From Macrolepiota albuminosa (taxonomy: Eukaryota > Basidiomycota > Agaricomycetes > Agaricales > Agaricaceae): a DNA stretch of 64,000 bases. The notes beneath the pieces were generated by a model, which ran no database searches, was not told the origin of the DNA, and saw only the letters and a program-made list of their open reading frames with translations. Shown here piece by piece: positions 31,647 through 45,386 of the stretch (position 1 is its first letter; every line of letters begins with the position of its first letter). The stretch spans positions 527,076 through 591,075 of the forward strand of contig JAMWFC010000131.1 in assembly GCA_027475525.1 (NCBI GenBank), read 5' to 3'. The position numbers and the translations under genes were made by a program.

Positions 31647-33417
31647 GACAGTGTCCGTATATGTCGTTTCTCGGCTGTGCGAGCTGCGTTTCTTATTTCT
31701 TCGTCAGTTACTATGGAAAGAAAGAGGATCGCTCGGAGTAGCGCAGTTGAGAGGAGGGGGAGGAAACGGAAGGGAGACGGTGAGCGTCGTGGGGAATTGT
31801 GAATGTTCCAAGTGCAGCTGGCAGAATTGTTACAAATGGGGCAAATGGCACTCTCAGGGGTCGTGTGTACATGGTGCACGTGGTTTTGATTCCCGAGTTG
31901 ACGCGTTCGTGTCCCTTGCTTCGACCTTTTGTACAACGCCTCAGGCCACAGGGCCTCAAGCCCTCGAGAACGGTGAATGGGATGATCCAGTTTATGCATT
32001 TTTCATTGTCCATGATTCATGAGCCTAATTCTGTTGATCATGGGTGTGAAATCAACCTATAACAACGGGGACGAATTCCGACGACCAAACGGCCGTGGAA
32101 CACGTGACGGCGGGGACCGTGAAGGCCAATTTGGGACCTCCCGAAGGAGGAAAAGAAGCTATGCATCCCACTCCACAGCGGAAACTCGATCCCCTGACGA
32201 TGAACTTCCATCACTTCCAATGTTCCGATATCATTGACAATCATCTTATGCCTCTCAAAGACCCCGTGAAAGCGTGTGCGATTTCGCTTTGCTGGTGTTG
32301 TAGGACTCGGAGCTTTAGTGAGGGAAGATTACGACTAGTGTGATGATAATACAATGCCATTTGAACAACTACTCTAGGCCATATTGCTCATTTGATGACA
32401 GAGCATCACAATTTGGCTTCAGATGAATGACTCAGCCTTTCTGTTTTGGAAATCACGAAAATTTAACAATAGGGATGCGAGAAATATGAGAAAATGACGC
32501 GGATAATGCCTTGTACCACTGGATCAGGACCTGGATCCCTTTTTGGGGGCTTGAGGAAGTTAAGAGATACATCATGAAAGTGATAGGTAGAAAAGGGGAT
32601 CGATATCGATAGAAACGGCAAAGTAGCAGATGTCCAGTCTTGATCTAGTCTGAAATAATCCAATATCAAGCCAAGCCGTGTACATAGCTAGCTAGCTTGA
32701 TGTCAGTGAAGGAGAAAAAGAGGAAACCATCCTACAGATAAAAAGGAAAGCGCAGGCGTTAATGTAAAGTTCCGCTATTACGCTTAAGCTTGAGCACCGA
32801 GCCATAGATAAACTTGCACTTGCTAATTCTTTGAAAGGCTCAATGTCCACATTCATGGATCTGCACATGATTTTCCAGTTGCTCAAGATATGCTAGCTAT
32901 AGCTCAATTGCGTGACGTTGCGCCAATGTCGCGCAAACAGAAAAAAAAATGAAAAAAGAGAATTTCCGTCTTAAGACATATGTTTTTGTATATGTTGTCC
33001 GTTATTGCAGATTTGAGGCCCAAAAATTTGCGGATTTGAGGCCGAGATGTGGGAAATTTCCGGACAAGGTTTCTCGGGAGCTTCCCGGGGCCTATCAGGA
33101 CGCTGTCACTGTCAATACTTTGAAAAGTTGAAAGGAGATGGAGACATGAGTTGAAATGTATTCCCAAAAATTCGGGTACAGTAGCTCTGAGTATCAAGTT
33201 TGTTGCTGTTGGAACCTAAACTCTCAATATCAGGATTGTCTCTGTTGTACAGTCAGTCATATTTGAGGCATTGTAAAGATAACTAACGCACTCATATCTG
33301 TTGGGGTAGTCGTGCACATATAGGTGTTGGGGTAGTCGTGCACATATAGGTGTAAAGTTGTTCAGAATCAGTGCGCGACCAACAACAACAACAACAACAA
33401 CAACAACACCACCACTA

Positions 33418-33451
<34 letters not shown>

Positions 33452-34377
33452 AATTACTAAACCATTTAAAATGACTTATACCATTCCTTATTTCTAGAAC
33501 TGGTTGAGAACGGATCTCTCTCGCAAGAAACCAACCCTGAGATCAAGCGACAGGCTCATTTTTTCGCCTCTTTGTGGCTTGTGTCGTTGCCGCCTAACAA
33601 CAACAACAACAACAACAACAACCACTCCATCCCACCCCATCCCACTCCAATCACTAAACCATTGAAAATAACTTATACCATCCCTCATTTCTAGAACTGG
33701 CTGAGAACGGATCTCTCTTGCAAGAAACCAACCCCCGAGATCAAGCGACAGGCTCATCTTTTCGCCTCTTTGTGGCACATGTCTGCCATTCGATTAGCCG
33801 GACGCATTTGGGGTCAAGTTCAAAGGCTTGCTGCGAGGGACATTAATTTGTAATTTCATTTCATTTCATCTCATTTCTAGTGTAGGCATTGCGCAACTCT
33901 GTGTATTTCATTTGCAGTGGTGGCAAGCTTTCTCTATGGGGTTTTGATGCTACCCCACTTGCCCATTTTACAATATATTACTTACTAGGTCTATCGAGGC
34001 GTGTCCTTACAGACTCGTCCTTAGCTATTTACTTAGCGGAGGTAGATAACAAAATAGTAACATAGTAACACAAAGATCATCAGTTCAACGTCACCTGACA
34101 GTCATGGGCAAATACTGAATAGAAACATAGCATGGGGTAAGTGTGTACACAAGACAAGTATACCAAAGGTAAAGAACGACAAGCCGATAGGAGCGATTGT
34201 GGATAAGGGGAATGAATGGAAGGATGTAAGCGGAACAAGGGGATGTCCATAAGGCAAAGTTCATTGGATATCTGTATTTGAAAGGGGGCAACAAAAATAA
34301 CGATGCATCTAGGTCCAGGGTTTATCTGTTGGGAGACATTTTCTTCAAGGCGGAAAGATAGACGTCACTGAGATTCA
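31647..34377. other. Intergenic, no gene recognised
   Basis: Several short frames are open on both strands but show no conserved domain or coherent splice structure. Microsatellites and a ~190-bp tandem repeat lie at 33360-33780. There may be an unrecognised short gene near 31650-32350. Confidence 0.4.
33310..33780. repeat. Tandem repeats with (CAA)n microsatellites
   Basis: A ~110-bp block ('acttataccat..ct.atttctagaactgg.tgagaacggatctctc' and onward) occurs at about 33470-33585 and again at about 33660-33775, about 190 bp apart. Each copy is next to a (CAA)n(CCA)n tract. A shorter repeat 'gttggggtagtcgtgcacatatag' occurs twice at 33300-33350. Confidence 0.7.
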
Positions 34378-35187
34378 TTATTGACTTGTGTATTCTGGCA
34401 AGTCATTATCATACTCGAGCTCATGCCGACGCACTTCTAGATCAGTGATACGTTGTGACAAGATCTCTATTCGATGCTGCATGGCTGTCTCGATCTCTCT
34501 CGCTGATTGTAAGGGTGGGGTTTGGTCTCCGCTTCCAGGGGGTAGCATATTTTTCTGGAGAACTTCCATGTCACAATTCAGCAATCGAAAGGACTCGTGA
34601 AACATCAAGGTATCGACACTCACTTTCAAGTCCCCTCCTCCCACGTGGACTATCGGAGAGGGGCGTGTTGACAGTAGGAGGTTGTGCGGGTTGTGCTCGA
34701 CGATGATTTTTACGTCTTTTATTTAGAATCCACACTGTGATGGCAACTAAGGCCACAAGAACTAGTACTCCTCCTATTACAACACCCAAGATAAGACCCT
34801 GGGACCTTTTCCCGTGCCCAGCTTGAGGCGATGCCGTCACCTGGGTAGAATTAAGGCCTTGTGTTGGAGAGGTTGCAGTAAGTGTGTGAGAAGTGGTTGA
34901 TGGCAATGATGATGGCGATGGGGAGCCTAGCGTCGTCGCCATGATGCTGCTAGATTGGGGTGAGGACAATTTCAACGTGCTGTTCTCTCGAGTTGAAGGT
35001 CGTGTTGTGATGCCAGTGGTAAGCGAAGGGGCAGGAACTGTAGGAATGGGTCTATTTTCATTAGGGGAAGTAGTTCCGGTAAAAGAAGCACTGGTGGAAC
35101 GGGTGATGTGTTGATGAGTGGCAGTTGTACCACTGGATGTTGCACTGTCAGTGAATGCAGGTCCTGAATGTCTGGCGATGGACTCAA
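34378..35187 (-). CDS. Ser/Thr-rich single-pass membrane protein (N-terminus incomplete)
   Basis: A Thr/Ser-rich ectodomain (TSSGTTATHQHITRSTSASF ...) is followed by a transmembrane helix LILGVVIGGVLVLVALVAIT and a basic KRRKNHRR. An intron (GTGAGTGTCG...ATGGAAG, about 34568-34627) leads to a cytoplasmic tail with a short coiled coil (IETAMQHRIEILSQRITDLE) ending LPEYTSQ. The ectodomain frame extends upstream through an intron of about 50 bp near 35197-35246, but no signal peptide exon was fixed. It is a paralogue in layout of the gene at 1959-3107: TM, stop-transfer, 'M.(R/H)(Q/R)I..(M/L)SQRI' helix and an acidic Tyr-containing terminus. Confidence 0.6.
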
Positions 35188-37383
35188 AGATCCTGAAAGG
35201 ATGTCAATTAGTCATTGCAACGAAAGCAGGGCTAAAGAGACCCACGAATGCTTTAATTTCGAGATTATTGAGTGCCTGAGACTCGATTCAAAACTTTGAA
35301 TATCCATGCAGTCAAGGCCTTTGATGCTGCAAGAATGTCCAATAACTAGGCAGTAAAAGAGACACAAGTAACTTGTCTATGACTAAAAACGAAGGGACGA
35401 TTGCCATAGTCTCCATATTATCTAAGATCATGTTATAGCATCAAGAAGATACAAGATTGTGCTCACCAGAGTGAGATGATGTGGAAAAGTGTAGCACTCC
35501 CTCAACCGAGCATCTTCTTGCTCCGACGGATATGTGGGTTGACGTAATCTGATCTATGTGAGCCTACAGAAGAGTACAGCCAAAAGGCAGGACAACTGCT
35601 CAGCTGCGGCACACTATATATATAGCATATGAGATGCTGTAAGCCAGGCTTACAGTTGAATCATAATCCATATCTTGATGTAAGTCATTCCAAGTTTTTC
35701 AGCACAATGGAAGATGGTGAATCTAATGGGTCAATTGTGTTGAGATATTCCTCCATGAAACCCTGAAAATGTTCCAGAAGGAGACAAGACTTTTACAAAA
35801 AGCAAAAAAGGCCAAATTGTGATACCGATGTTCTATATGCATACGGTCGTCAGGAGACCGACCTCGCTAGCACACACTTGATGCTCCATCAGCCAATAAT
35901 ATAAGTAGAGCTCTTCATTGCATAGCATATGATTCAGAACCTACAGTTGCCTATGTTATCATGGCGAAAGATTGTTACGTTGGTGGTCTTTCATATATCA
36001 CTATCGCCTAGCGAGACTGTGAACAAAGTTGTTCCAAGACCGAGTGAAGTGGTGTTAACAAAGTAAGTCAAGGCAAAGGCGGTGATGACCATGGTTCGTG
36101 TTCAACATTCCACGAATCCACAGCCACCTCTCAGTTATTTACATGCATCGTTCTCTTACCTTATAGCTTTTGATATTGCAGTTATCAATGCTGATTACGG
36201 CTTTCTTCTTTAACTTGGTCTGTGGACTGTGACTCTCTCTGTTTGGCACAAGTCCAACATAAACCCAACCGCAATCCGAACCTTGGCGACCTACTTCCTG
36301 AGGATTCTCATGATTTTTCTGTCGTTAGACAATAGATAGTCATCCACGCTATAAGCCGTTCCAAGCCCTGAGGTCTTTACCTAAATGAGTACATAAGGCC
36401 ACTTGAACCCTTGACTGACGACAAAGGCTTGATGATGCAGAAGGGATGATAAGATCTTCTTGTTTTGCCAGAACTTTTGATTCTCTCTGTCGCAGCATGA
36501 TAGTACAACCTCGTAAAATTGAAGATTACTCTTTCGTCACTTGCTTTCTGCACTTAATCTTTTGGTGAACCTGACTGAAATCAAAGTCTCCTCCATGCGT
36601 CCGGACCGGACATTCATGCTTTCTGGAAAAGTTCAATCATCTACAGGGGTACCTTAGTAATGCAACAAGATAAGGTCAAGTACTCCCAGCCTTGTCCCAA
36701 GATAATAGGACGTGTTCCTTACCTGTTGTCATATCCTGCACGAAGCATCTCTGCAGTTCCGCGGTGCCGTCGCAAGTCACAACACCTCCCACATAAGGAT
36801 ACTGCCTCGAAGTCATATCTTAGTGCCCATCTCATCTCCGATCCCAAAAGAACACCCTACACTGATCATGAAGAAGCCACTCGACGTCTGAGGCTCGATT
36901 GTCCCAAGTATTTAGGAAATGTATGGAACAAATGATATTATGATCTGTTCTGATTCGATGAAGCCTTACTACGTCGTATGGAGGTTTTGTTGCTCCATGG
37001 TCTATGTATTGCCGAAATTATCAAGACCAGCAATAAAGATTAATGAAGCTTGCCCAATCTTGCACATTGAGCCTTTATGTTGAAGGGTACAGCTTCCCTA
37101 TATGGTCATCGGCGCGATCATCATGGACTGTCAGGAGTAAGTACATGTGGCTGATACAAAGGAAGATCAAAGTTGACGTTCCGCTCTTGGCTACTATGCG
37201 GACGCAAACATGATTCTATTGACGGTCGTTCGTTCTAAAAGTCAAACGTCAACTGGAATTTACAAGGCATAAGCAAGGGAGAGCGACGAATAGTGATGGG
37301 GGTCATGTATAGATTGAGAGGAGAGGAAACATGCAATACATCGATACGGATGTCATCAACATCCCAGGCCGAAAATAGTGATA
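35188..37383. other. No gene recognised
   Basis: This 2.2-kb stretch has host-like composition. It may hold 5' exons of the membrane-protein gene at its left end. No domain was recognised on either strand. Confidence 0.4.
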
Positions 37384-38277
37384 TCACGATGTACTACTCG
37401 GTGCAGGCGTTGATTTTTGTTGTTGAGACAGCATACGCCTGTAGAGTGTCAGCCTTTGTACCGAGTACCGTAATGAACATAAACAAATTATACGTACTGT
37501 CGTGCTGCGAGAATCATTTGTGCCTTCCGTTCCTTAAGACTAGCTTCCCTCTTATCCGCATTATCCTCCCAAACAGCCTTTCCACCAATTTCGTCCTCTT
37601 GTACAATCTCTCCTTTCGCAACACGGTCTTGAAGGCTGTAGCGTGAAATCAGAGTTTCATGACTCCTCTTATCTGCAGGACGTGCTGTTGTAGTAGCAGT
37701 AGCAGGACGGGTTGTGGTTGTTTCACGCGGGAAAAGAGTATAATATGCAGGTGGAGGCTAAATTGAGCGAAGCAACGTAAATGAGACGAATAGAAGGGCC
37801 AGGAGGTAAATCGACCATCTTACCGCATCGAGAAAGCCCCTTTCTAGTATCTTGTTTGACGTCAATTCCACGCTACCTGTACGAAGGAGGTCGTAGCGGA
37901 CGTTGTCCCTTGGAGCTTTGTTAGGTTCGATATGGATCCTGGAGGTGGGCAAACTCACACAGGTATGTCAGGGAACAGATTCGATACGGTATCAATCTGG
38001 AAGACGATAAACAAGAAAAACTTGAGAACGATCGACGGGGGTGGATTCGGCCAAGTAACGTACCATGACTTGCGTAACAGGTTTGGGTCTGAATCCGAGA
38101 GTATCCGCCGCTGATCGCTGTTCTGTAGTGTCCCCACCTGCAGGATAAGACGACAAAGGACTCCGGTTTAGTCAACGAAGGTTGTGGGGTGGCATGAATG
38201 GAAGCACCTGAGGTGGCCCATCGGAAGATGAAGATTATGACGGCAAATGCGACGACGACATTGACTACCTCACCCAT
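37384..38277 (-). CDS. CUE-domain ER membrane protein (Cue1-like)
   Basis: Six exons (38208-38277, 38064-38137, 37959-37996, 37824-37908, 37498-37757, 37384-37438) give 193 codons plus stop, all with GT/AG introns of 50-70 bp. An N-terminal transmembrane helix (VVNVVVAFAVIIFIFRW) is followed by a CUE domain with VMIDTVSNLFPDIPVDNVRY and DLLRTGSVELTSNKILERGF. The C-terminal half contains a Thr/Pro linker and a charged helix (ADKREASLKERKAQMILAARQ region). CUE domains bind ubiquitin. In yeast, Cue1 recruits the E2 Ubc7 to the ER membrane for ER-associated degradation; that role is inferred from architecture. The intron 3 acceptor (after CTCCAAG) was chosen because it alone keeps frame. Confidence 0.85.
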
Positions 38278-40274
38278 CCGGAACCGTTTGAATATATGCG
38301 TGTGCGATAGAGGTGGCTACAACCAGCTGGAATAGACAATAATCAGTCTTTTAAGCAGACAAACGGGTGGGGAGAAAGCAATCCAAAAGCTGTGTTTATC
38401 ACGTGGACCATCGCAAATGCGGACTTGAAATTGGACCGTGAACATGTTTTACCCTCTTCATGCATGCCACTCGGTCGGTGAATTATTCAGACGTGTCCCA
38501 AAATTTTGTTCAATCACAGCTCCATAGTCTAGACGGACACAGCCTTGCACAGCCAGGTTTGAGGTGTCGTTCTAGACTGCATGGACTTGCCGCCGATCTA
38601 CACCCGCTTGCTTCATCTCAACGTTATCTACCCCTGCAACTTTTTTTACAGCTGAGAAATTGTTGCAGAATGTTTTTCCCCAAAAATCTGCTGCGTCGTC
38701 AAGGCAACATCTGAATTTATATAGACAACTCAGTCGCAGGTGTTGCGAGATGGTTTTCTATTTTCGAGTGTCTTCCCGAGATTCGACAGGTTCACAAGAC
38801 CTCGTCGACCCTCTCCCAGAAGGGTTCTACTGTTATTGGACCTATATTCAGCTTATTTTCTGGTGAAAGCAGACCTGATGGAATTACTGGGAGAGTCCTC
38901 GCGGTCATTGGAGATATATCTCGAGATCCTATTCTTCCTATTGACTTTCTCACAAGGGAGATTCCATAGAACCATCGTTGACTTTTCCTTACTTTGCACG
39001 TGCCGTGAAGGGCCCAGTTTCCTATTATGTCCTGCGATGATACTAGTTTGGTCGTCATTCTGGCTCCACGGCTTGGAAGATTATTTTCTTGAGGGGCGTC
39101 AGAACCATGGAAGGTCTTGGCTTATATACGCCCAATTTTTCGTTCTAGAACAAGAGGTTCAATTAAGGCAGTTGTGGATAGGCATCGTCTTGAAATAGGA
39201 TTCTGTAAAAGCGGACCTACATACTGTTTGTTATGGCCTGGCAGAGTTTCAGGTTTCTCGCAAAACTACTTTTTCACTAGATCTTGAATGACATATTCAG
39301 GAACAGCCTCATCTCACAGAAAGTGATCATATCTGGGTGGTCTCGCGAAGCATTATTTCAAGACGACCAATCTTGTTTCATGTAACGAATTCTTAATTAT
39401 CTTCTGTGTCACAGTAAGCAATGCTTTTCTTCGCGAAAACGTTCATTGAAAAGGCATGGTTTACTAGTCCAATCACCTAGTACTGGTCTGGAGCTTGTCG
39501 TAGAATATTTACGCCATGCATCCGGTGTTTTCGCATTGCAAGGGGAAAACCATATTTGACCTCTTCTTCGCTTTGTCATCCAAAGTTTCTCGAAGCAGGA
39601 TAGCCCTTAGCTGATCAACACTTCCTATGTATCACGTTTTTATGCATTGCTGCACCTCCAACACCTTTTACATCTTACAAACTGTTGCTTCAAGACTCGG
39701 CCACTCGTTAGAATTCTTGTACCTTATATATCTAGACTATCATAGACGTCAGAAAGAAGAAAATGGATCGTATTCCTGGGCTTATCCGCCCGGAAAGCAT
39801 CATGACAAAGCTTTAGCCATGAGTCATATTGCGAAAGTGATAAATTCAGTAAAGCTCCTACTACTCCAGGTTTTTTCCAGACCCTATTATTTAGCATGTC
39901 GGAAATAAGCCGCCCAGGGTTTGTCCAGATGAGAAGTGCCCTGAAAACCTGAGATGTGGAAAGATATGAGAAATCAGGGTTCCCAAATGCCCGTGGACAG
40001 GGCAATAACTGGAATTCCATGGAGACTCGTCGCATGGTCCGCTACCTACGTAGGTGGCGTAAGATAAGGTTTTGATGGAAAGTCGCGTAGCACGTGATGG
40101 ACGCGGATTTCATCTGCCTCGTGACCGCGTTGACACTAACAACAACCTCATTAAAGCTCGAGAAGACAGAAAACATCGGCCTTCGGACTTCTAGAGAGCG
40201 CGAATTCATCTCAGCGTTTGTATACAAAGTGTGTTCTTGCCTTCCTTCCACAATGTCGCCTCACTCATGCCCGA
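38278..40274. other. Intergenic, no gene recognised
   Basis: Frames at 38460-39200 are open on both strands but have no recognisable motif, and introns cannot be placed convincingly. It may hold the remains of an element or the 5' region of DNA2. Confidence 0.4.
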
Positions 40275-43200
40275 ATGTTGTGTGCCCTAGCGATGGCACC
40301 TGTTACCCACTCCGCCGTGGACGAGGCGGCTTTCATGGCTGATATACTAGGCGATTTAGACGACTCCTTTTGGAATGCCGTACCAACCCCAGAACCCTCG
40401 CCCGTAAGACCACTCTTGAACCAAGTAGTGACGCCAAGGAGACCTGCTCAAGGAAAAAAGATCCCCGCGCCATCTCCCTCCAAGATCTTTTCTGCAGGAG
40501 ATATTGATGTGAATGCACTATTAGAAGGTGCAGAAGATTGGGACTGGGATGATACGGCATCAGACCTTTTGTCGCCAAAGAAGACGCCTCCCAAGAAAAA
40601 AGTGAGGATTCACGTGGCAAGCGTGTTACTTGACTTTAAATTCCTTATTCCTAGTTTAACATCCCATCTCCCCCATCATATACCCCCGAACCATGTACAC
40701 GATGCGTCGTTGAATCAATCTCGTCTGAATCTAGTGATTATGTGCAGAAGGTACGTTTGCGCAATAATATTTCGTGTTGCAGTCAACTTAGTTTTCATTA
40801 GGATTTGATAGTAAAGCTTTATTCCGGCGAAGAACGTCGCAGAGTAACCCTGCGCGATGACTGGGTAATCATAGACATTCGAGTTGGCGATATCATCAAC
40901 GTTTTAGGAACTTTCACTTCCCCGACAACGTCTTCATCATCTATCACACAGTCAATCACGATTACTGCAAAGTCGAACCTTCTCATTCTTCATCCAGATC
41001 TCCTCCTTACCGCAACCGCGTTATCTAATGCTCCTCAGTGCCGACGTAAACCTCTTCTATCGAGCCTCGTTCGGTCCACTAGCGATACCACGCCCGCTCT
41101 TGTGTGGGGAAACATGGTCCATGAAATCATGCAGTCATGTCTTGGAGAAAACCGATGGGATACGACTTGGGTTGATCAAAAGATTGATGAAGTCATTTTG
41201 AAAGGTCTCAACGAGCTTGTTAAGATTGACGTGACGGTTGAGGAAGCCAAACGCGAGGTGACAACCAGGGCTAAAGGATTGCTGGCATTCTCAGAACGAT
41301 ACATATCTGACTTTCCTAAAGTAAGGACCCGCTGACCCACCATAATCTCGCTAACGGTAATATATAGCCCGACGCAATCCTCGGGAATACGCGGACGAGC
41401 AAGCAGCAAGCAGATTCCTTACTAGCCATCTCGGAGCTGCTTGACATTGAAGAAGACATATGGTCGCCCACCTACGGCATCAAGGGAAAGCTCGACGCTA
41501 CCGTAAACGCCATCATCTCCGATTCCAATCCTCCATTCGCGCCTGTTATATCAAGTGGGCCAAAGCCTCTCGAAATTAAAACAGGCCGTGCTGTAGTAGG
41601 GATGGAACATCGTGCCCAAACCATGCTGTATACCCTCCTTGCTGCTGAGCGTTACGGAGTTGAAGTATCTTCTGCTCTTCTGTACTATACGCAGAGTGAA
41701 GAAGTGACGAAGGTTCCGGCTGGCCGTAATGAAATACGTGGTCTTATCATTGCTAGAAATGAGATGGCAGCTTATATGATGCGGAGAAGCGAATTGGCGG
41801 CATCTAAGGAAGCTGTCTCAATGCCCGAACCATTTCTACCTCCCACTATTGACGACGGGCGGGTATGCAAGAGGTGTTATGCCCTCGACACTTGTATGTT
41901 GTATCGCAAGGTAAAAACTACCAACTTTCCGCTCAGCACATCTCTAAAAAATCTTTGCATAGGCTGTTGAAGGTGTTGAGGATATCACATCTCCAATAGC
42001 AGACATCTACGACCTTAAAACTTCTCACCTCACTCCAGCTAGAGCACAGTTTTTTAAACAATGGGAAGCCCTCATCTCGCTAGAAGAGCAGGATCTCATT
42101 CGGTTCAAAAAGGAGCTGTGGACAATGGGTGCAGTAGAGCGTGAGCTCAAGGGTCGATGTTTCAGCTCCATGGTCATTGATACATCGTATGAATCTCCTC
42201 CTTTACCTCAAGGTGTGGTAGCGGCAGAGAGCAAGATACATCGTTTCACCTATCGTTTCACGCGCCTATCAAACGACGGCGAAACGACGTCCCTTCTCAA
42301 CGGTCATATCAGCCTAGGTGACCCTATCACTGTCTCCGTTGAACCAGCGTTACTTGCTCTTGCTCGAGGATTCATAATCAAGCTCACCCCGACGGATGTG
42401 GTTGTTGGTGTCGATCATAAGCTATCTGTAGACAACATTGCAAAGCGCTTATCAAATACGCCTTATCGTGCTCGGCCAGTTATTTTCCGCATTGACAAGG
42501 ATGAATTCTCGAGTTCTCTGGGAAGGATCCGCGACAATCTGGCACAGCTCTTTTATGCAAATGGTGACACTCGCCGCCTCGAGTTGGTCGTCGACATGAA
42601 ATATCCAATTTTTAAGAAAGACCCTCCAGAGCTTTCACCGAACCTTCTCTCGCACTCTGCTCATCTGAACGCCAACCAGGCACATGCCATGAGGAAGGTC
42701 CTAACGGCAGAGGATTATGCTTTAATCCTTGGTATGCCCGGCACCGGCAAGACCACGGTGATTGCTGCTATGATTAAGACCTTAGTGGCGATGGGGAAAA
42801 CGGTGCTCTTGACGTCATATACGCATTCTGCTGTCGATACCATCCTCACGAAATTGTTGGATGCTGACTTCGGTATCCTTAGACTCGGAAACATTGACAA
42901 GGTCTGTCCGTTGTCCTTTTTGTTTAGAACAGCTGCTTATCCTATGAATCACAGGTCCACCCAGACGTGCACAAATTCACTCTTGCCAGTCGAAGACAAC
43001 CTACGACTATCGAACAGCTAGAACAGCAGTTGATGTCCCCTCCAGTAGTAGCGACGACGTGTTTGTCAATTGACCAGTATATCTTTATCCCATCCACCTT
43101 TACCAGTCTTTCTAACACATGTTGATAGTGGGCTTTTCAGTCGCCGAAAGTTTGACTATTGTATTGTTGACGAAGCTTCCCAGATCACCCTTCCTACGTG

Positions 43201-44378
43201 TGTTGGGCCACTCCGCTATGCAGAGACATTTGTTCTTGTCGGAGACCATTTCCAGTTACCTCCATTGGTCAGCCCCCTTTTCTTCTTCCCAAACATGTGC
43301 TGACTTTAAGAACAGGTTCGTAACCCAGCTGCACGAAAGGGCGGATTGGACGTGTCACTCTTCCGCCGGCTTTCGGACGCACATCCACATGCTGTTGTCG
43401 AACTGTCGCACCAGTATCGTATGAATGAAGACATCATGCTCCTTTCAAATCAACTGATATATGGAGATCGTCTTCGATGCGGTTCAAGTTCAGTAGCACA
43501 ACAGAGTCTCGTCCTACCGAACCGGGATTTTATGCATTCCTTACATGCGGACGCATCGTCTTTGTGTTCCGAGGGATGTTGGATAGAGACAATCATGCAT
43601 GAAAGGTAGCCATTCTCGGTCGGTAGCGAGTAATCGTATTGACAAATGGCTCAACAGTTGCAAAGTAGTCTTCGTGGATACCGATGATCTTCCAGCACGC
43701 GATTCCCGCGTAGGTGATCTAGTGGAGAACAAGGTTGAGGCTGAACTCGTCCGCCAAATCTGCGAAACCATGATTAAATCAGGAATACGAGAAGAACAAG
43801 TTGGAATCATCACCCCATATAGACAACAAGTCAAACTTTTAACACATCAGCTACTGCACCATGAGGATATCGAGATTCTGACTGCAGATCGTAGTCAAGG
43901 ACGAGATAAGGATTGTATCATTATTTCAATGGTCCGATCGAATGATTCAGGCAGTGTCAGTACTTTATTTTCTGATATCTATATACTTGTGATGCTGATT
44001 ATCCATTCGATTTAGGTCGGTGATTTGGTTAAAGATTGGCGAAGGATGAATGTTTCCTTTACGCGGGCACGCTCAAAGCTAATCATCATTGGCTCGAGGA
44101 AGACTCTTCAGGAAGCTGCGCTGCTTTCAGAATTTTTTGACCTCCTGGATAGCCGTGGCTGGATCCTACGTCTGCCTCTTAACGCCCATCAACTCCACTC
44201 TATAATGATTCCGAGTCCTCCCACTACACCTTCCAAGAAGCGTCTTGCTGCAGACACAGTTGGTGATGAGAACTCAGTAACGGGTCCTCCTGTCAAGAAG
44301 ATAAGGACACCGAAAACAGAAGCTGGAATAGTCAGGGGTCGGGCAATATTAAAGGACCTTGTCAATGGGACCTTGTAG
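40275..44378 (+). CDS. dna2: DNA replication ATP-dependent nuclease/helicase DNA2
   Basis: Ten exons with nine introns of 47-60 bp give 1211 codons plus stop. The exons are 40275-40601, 40655-40750, 40802-41320, 41368-41910, 41963-42901, 42955-43076, 43129-43267, 43316-43605, 43658-43955 and 44016-44378. The RecB-type nuclease shows [11 protein letters not shown] (Asp), PLEIKTGR (Glu, Lys) and [12 protein letters not shown]. The Fe-S cluster cysteines are in APQCRRK (near residue 220) and [11 protein letters not shown] (near 481). The SF1 helicase has Walker [10 protein letters not shown] (near 752), [40 protein letters not shown] and [17 protein letters not shown]2 trims Okazaki flaps and resects DNA ends. 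The start is uncertain: in-frame ATGs also lie at 40218 and 40293. Confidence 0.95.
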
Positions 44379-45386
44379 GAATCCAAGGAAACTTAGTACT
44401 ACATTGTCTGTAACGTATCGCTTTCCTCATTTGGCCCATTCACGAGAGGCACCTGATTCTGCCATAGCACGACGCTTTTGCGAGCTTAAATGTTGACACG
44501 TGCACTTGCTTTTTGTTTCCGCTTCTGCTTCTGCGACGAGTCCTCCGTATTGATGTGCGCTTCCTCCCCGCCCCCGCTCCCGTAACGTGCTGTGCGAATT
44601 AGCATACCCACCGTTGTTATAATTCCCCACGATCGGAGTCTTTCCTCTCGATCCCTGGTGAACCGTCTGATACTTCCTTTCCCCTTCCATTCCCATACAC
44701 CGCTCGCTCATCCCTCTCACTCCTGTCATCCCCATTCAAAACACTAGCCTCTCACGTTCAAATTCAATTTCCCATGCTCGCTCCACCTCTTCCCCTACCG
44801 TCGGTTCCGCACCTGCACCAGCCCGGATTCAAGCTAGTAGGATCACCAACATGATGCACGCACTCACCTCAGAGTTGATGCGCGGGTTCGCAGGCAGCGG
44901 CTTCAAAACGCACCGGGACATGGTCGTGGGCGGGCGAGGGAGCGGTGTTATCCAAAACGGGGCTAGGGCTGGGTATGCTAGCTATCGATGGCGCACAAAC
45001 TAGAGCGGTTGGTGCGAGTTGTCATTAGAGCCCGTTGGAACCAGACATCTTATGTTGGGTGACTGTGTCGGTGACGTGTTAACGACGACAGTGTCGCTGT
45101 TTGATATACTGTCGTTGGCAGAAATATTCACTCTATACCGTTCCACAGGCGATGTCCAGATTGGATAAGTCTTGTATGTGCTTCCAGAAGTGCAGGCATA
45201 TGGAATAGGACGCTGGAATATTATTTTATACAGGCCTATCTATCTTCATCATAAAATCTCACTGTTACTATGTCAAGGGTGTGAACAAAGGCCCAAGCGC
45301 GAGAACAGCTTTTGTGTCACAATCATTCGATGTGAGAAAGCGCATTCTTTCCTTCCCTTTGTTCAAGTTCTACGATTGACGCCCCC
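44379..45386. other. Intergenic between DNA2 and the NLR-like gene
   Basis: A minus-strand open frame of 102 codons at 44427-44735 and a nearby short frame (about 44850-44950) could belong to a small spliced gene. No domain supports it. Composition drifts from host-like GC to AT-rich toward the NLR-like gene. Confidence 0.35.

Noticed and set aside
31607..31999. Minus-strand 130-codon frame upstream of the SNARE gene
   Set aside because: It overlaps the SNARE start in another frame, has no domain and is mirrored by an equally long plus-strand frame. Most likely 5' flank.
38460..39200. Overlapping plus- and minus-strand frames of 80-150 codons
   Set aside because: No conserved motif, no coherent splicing and conflicting strands. 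Left as unannotated.
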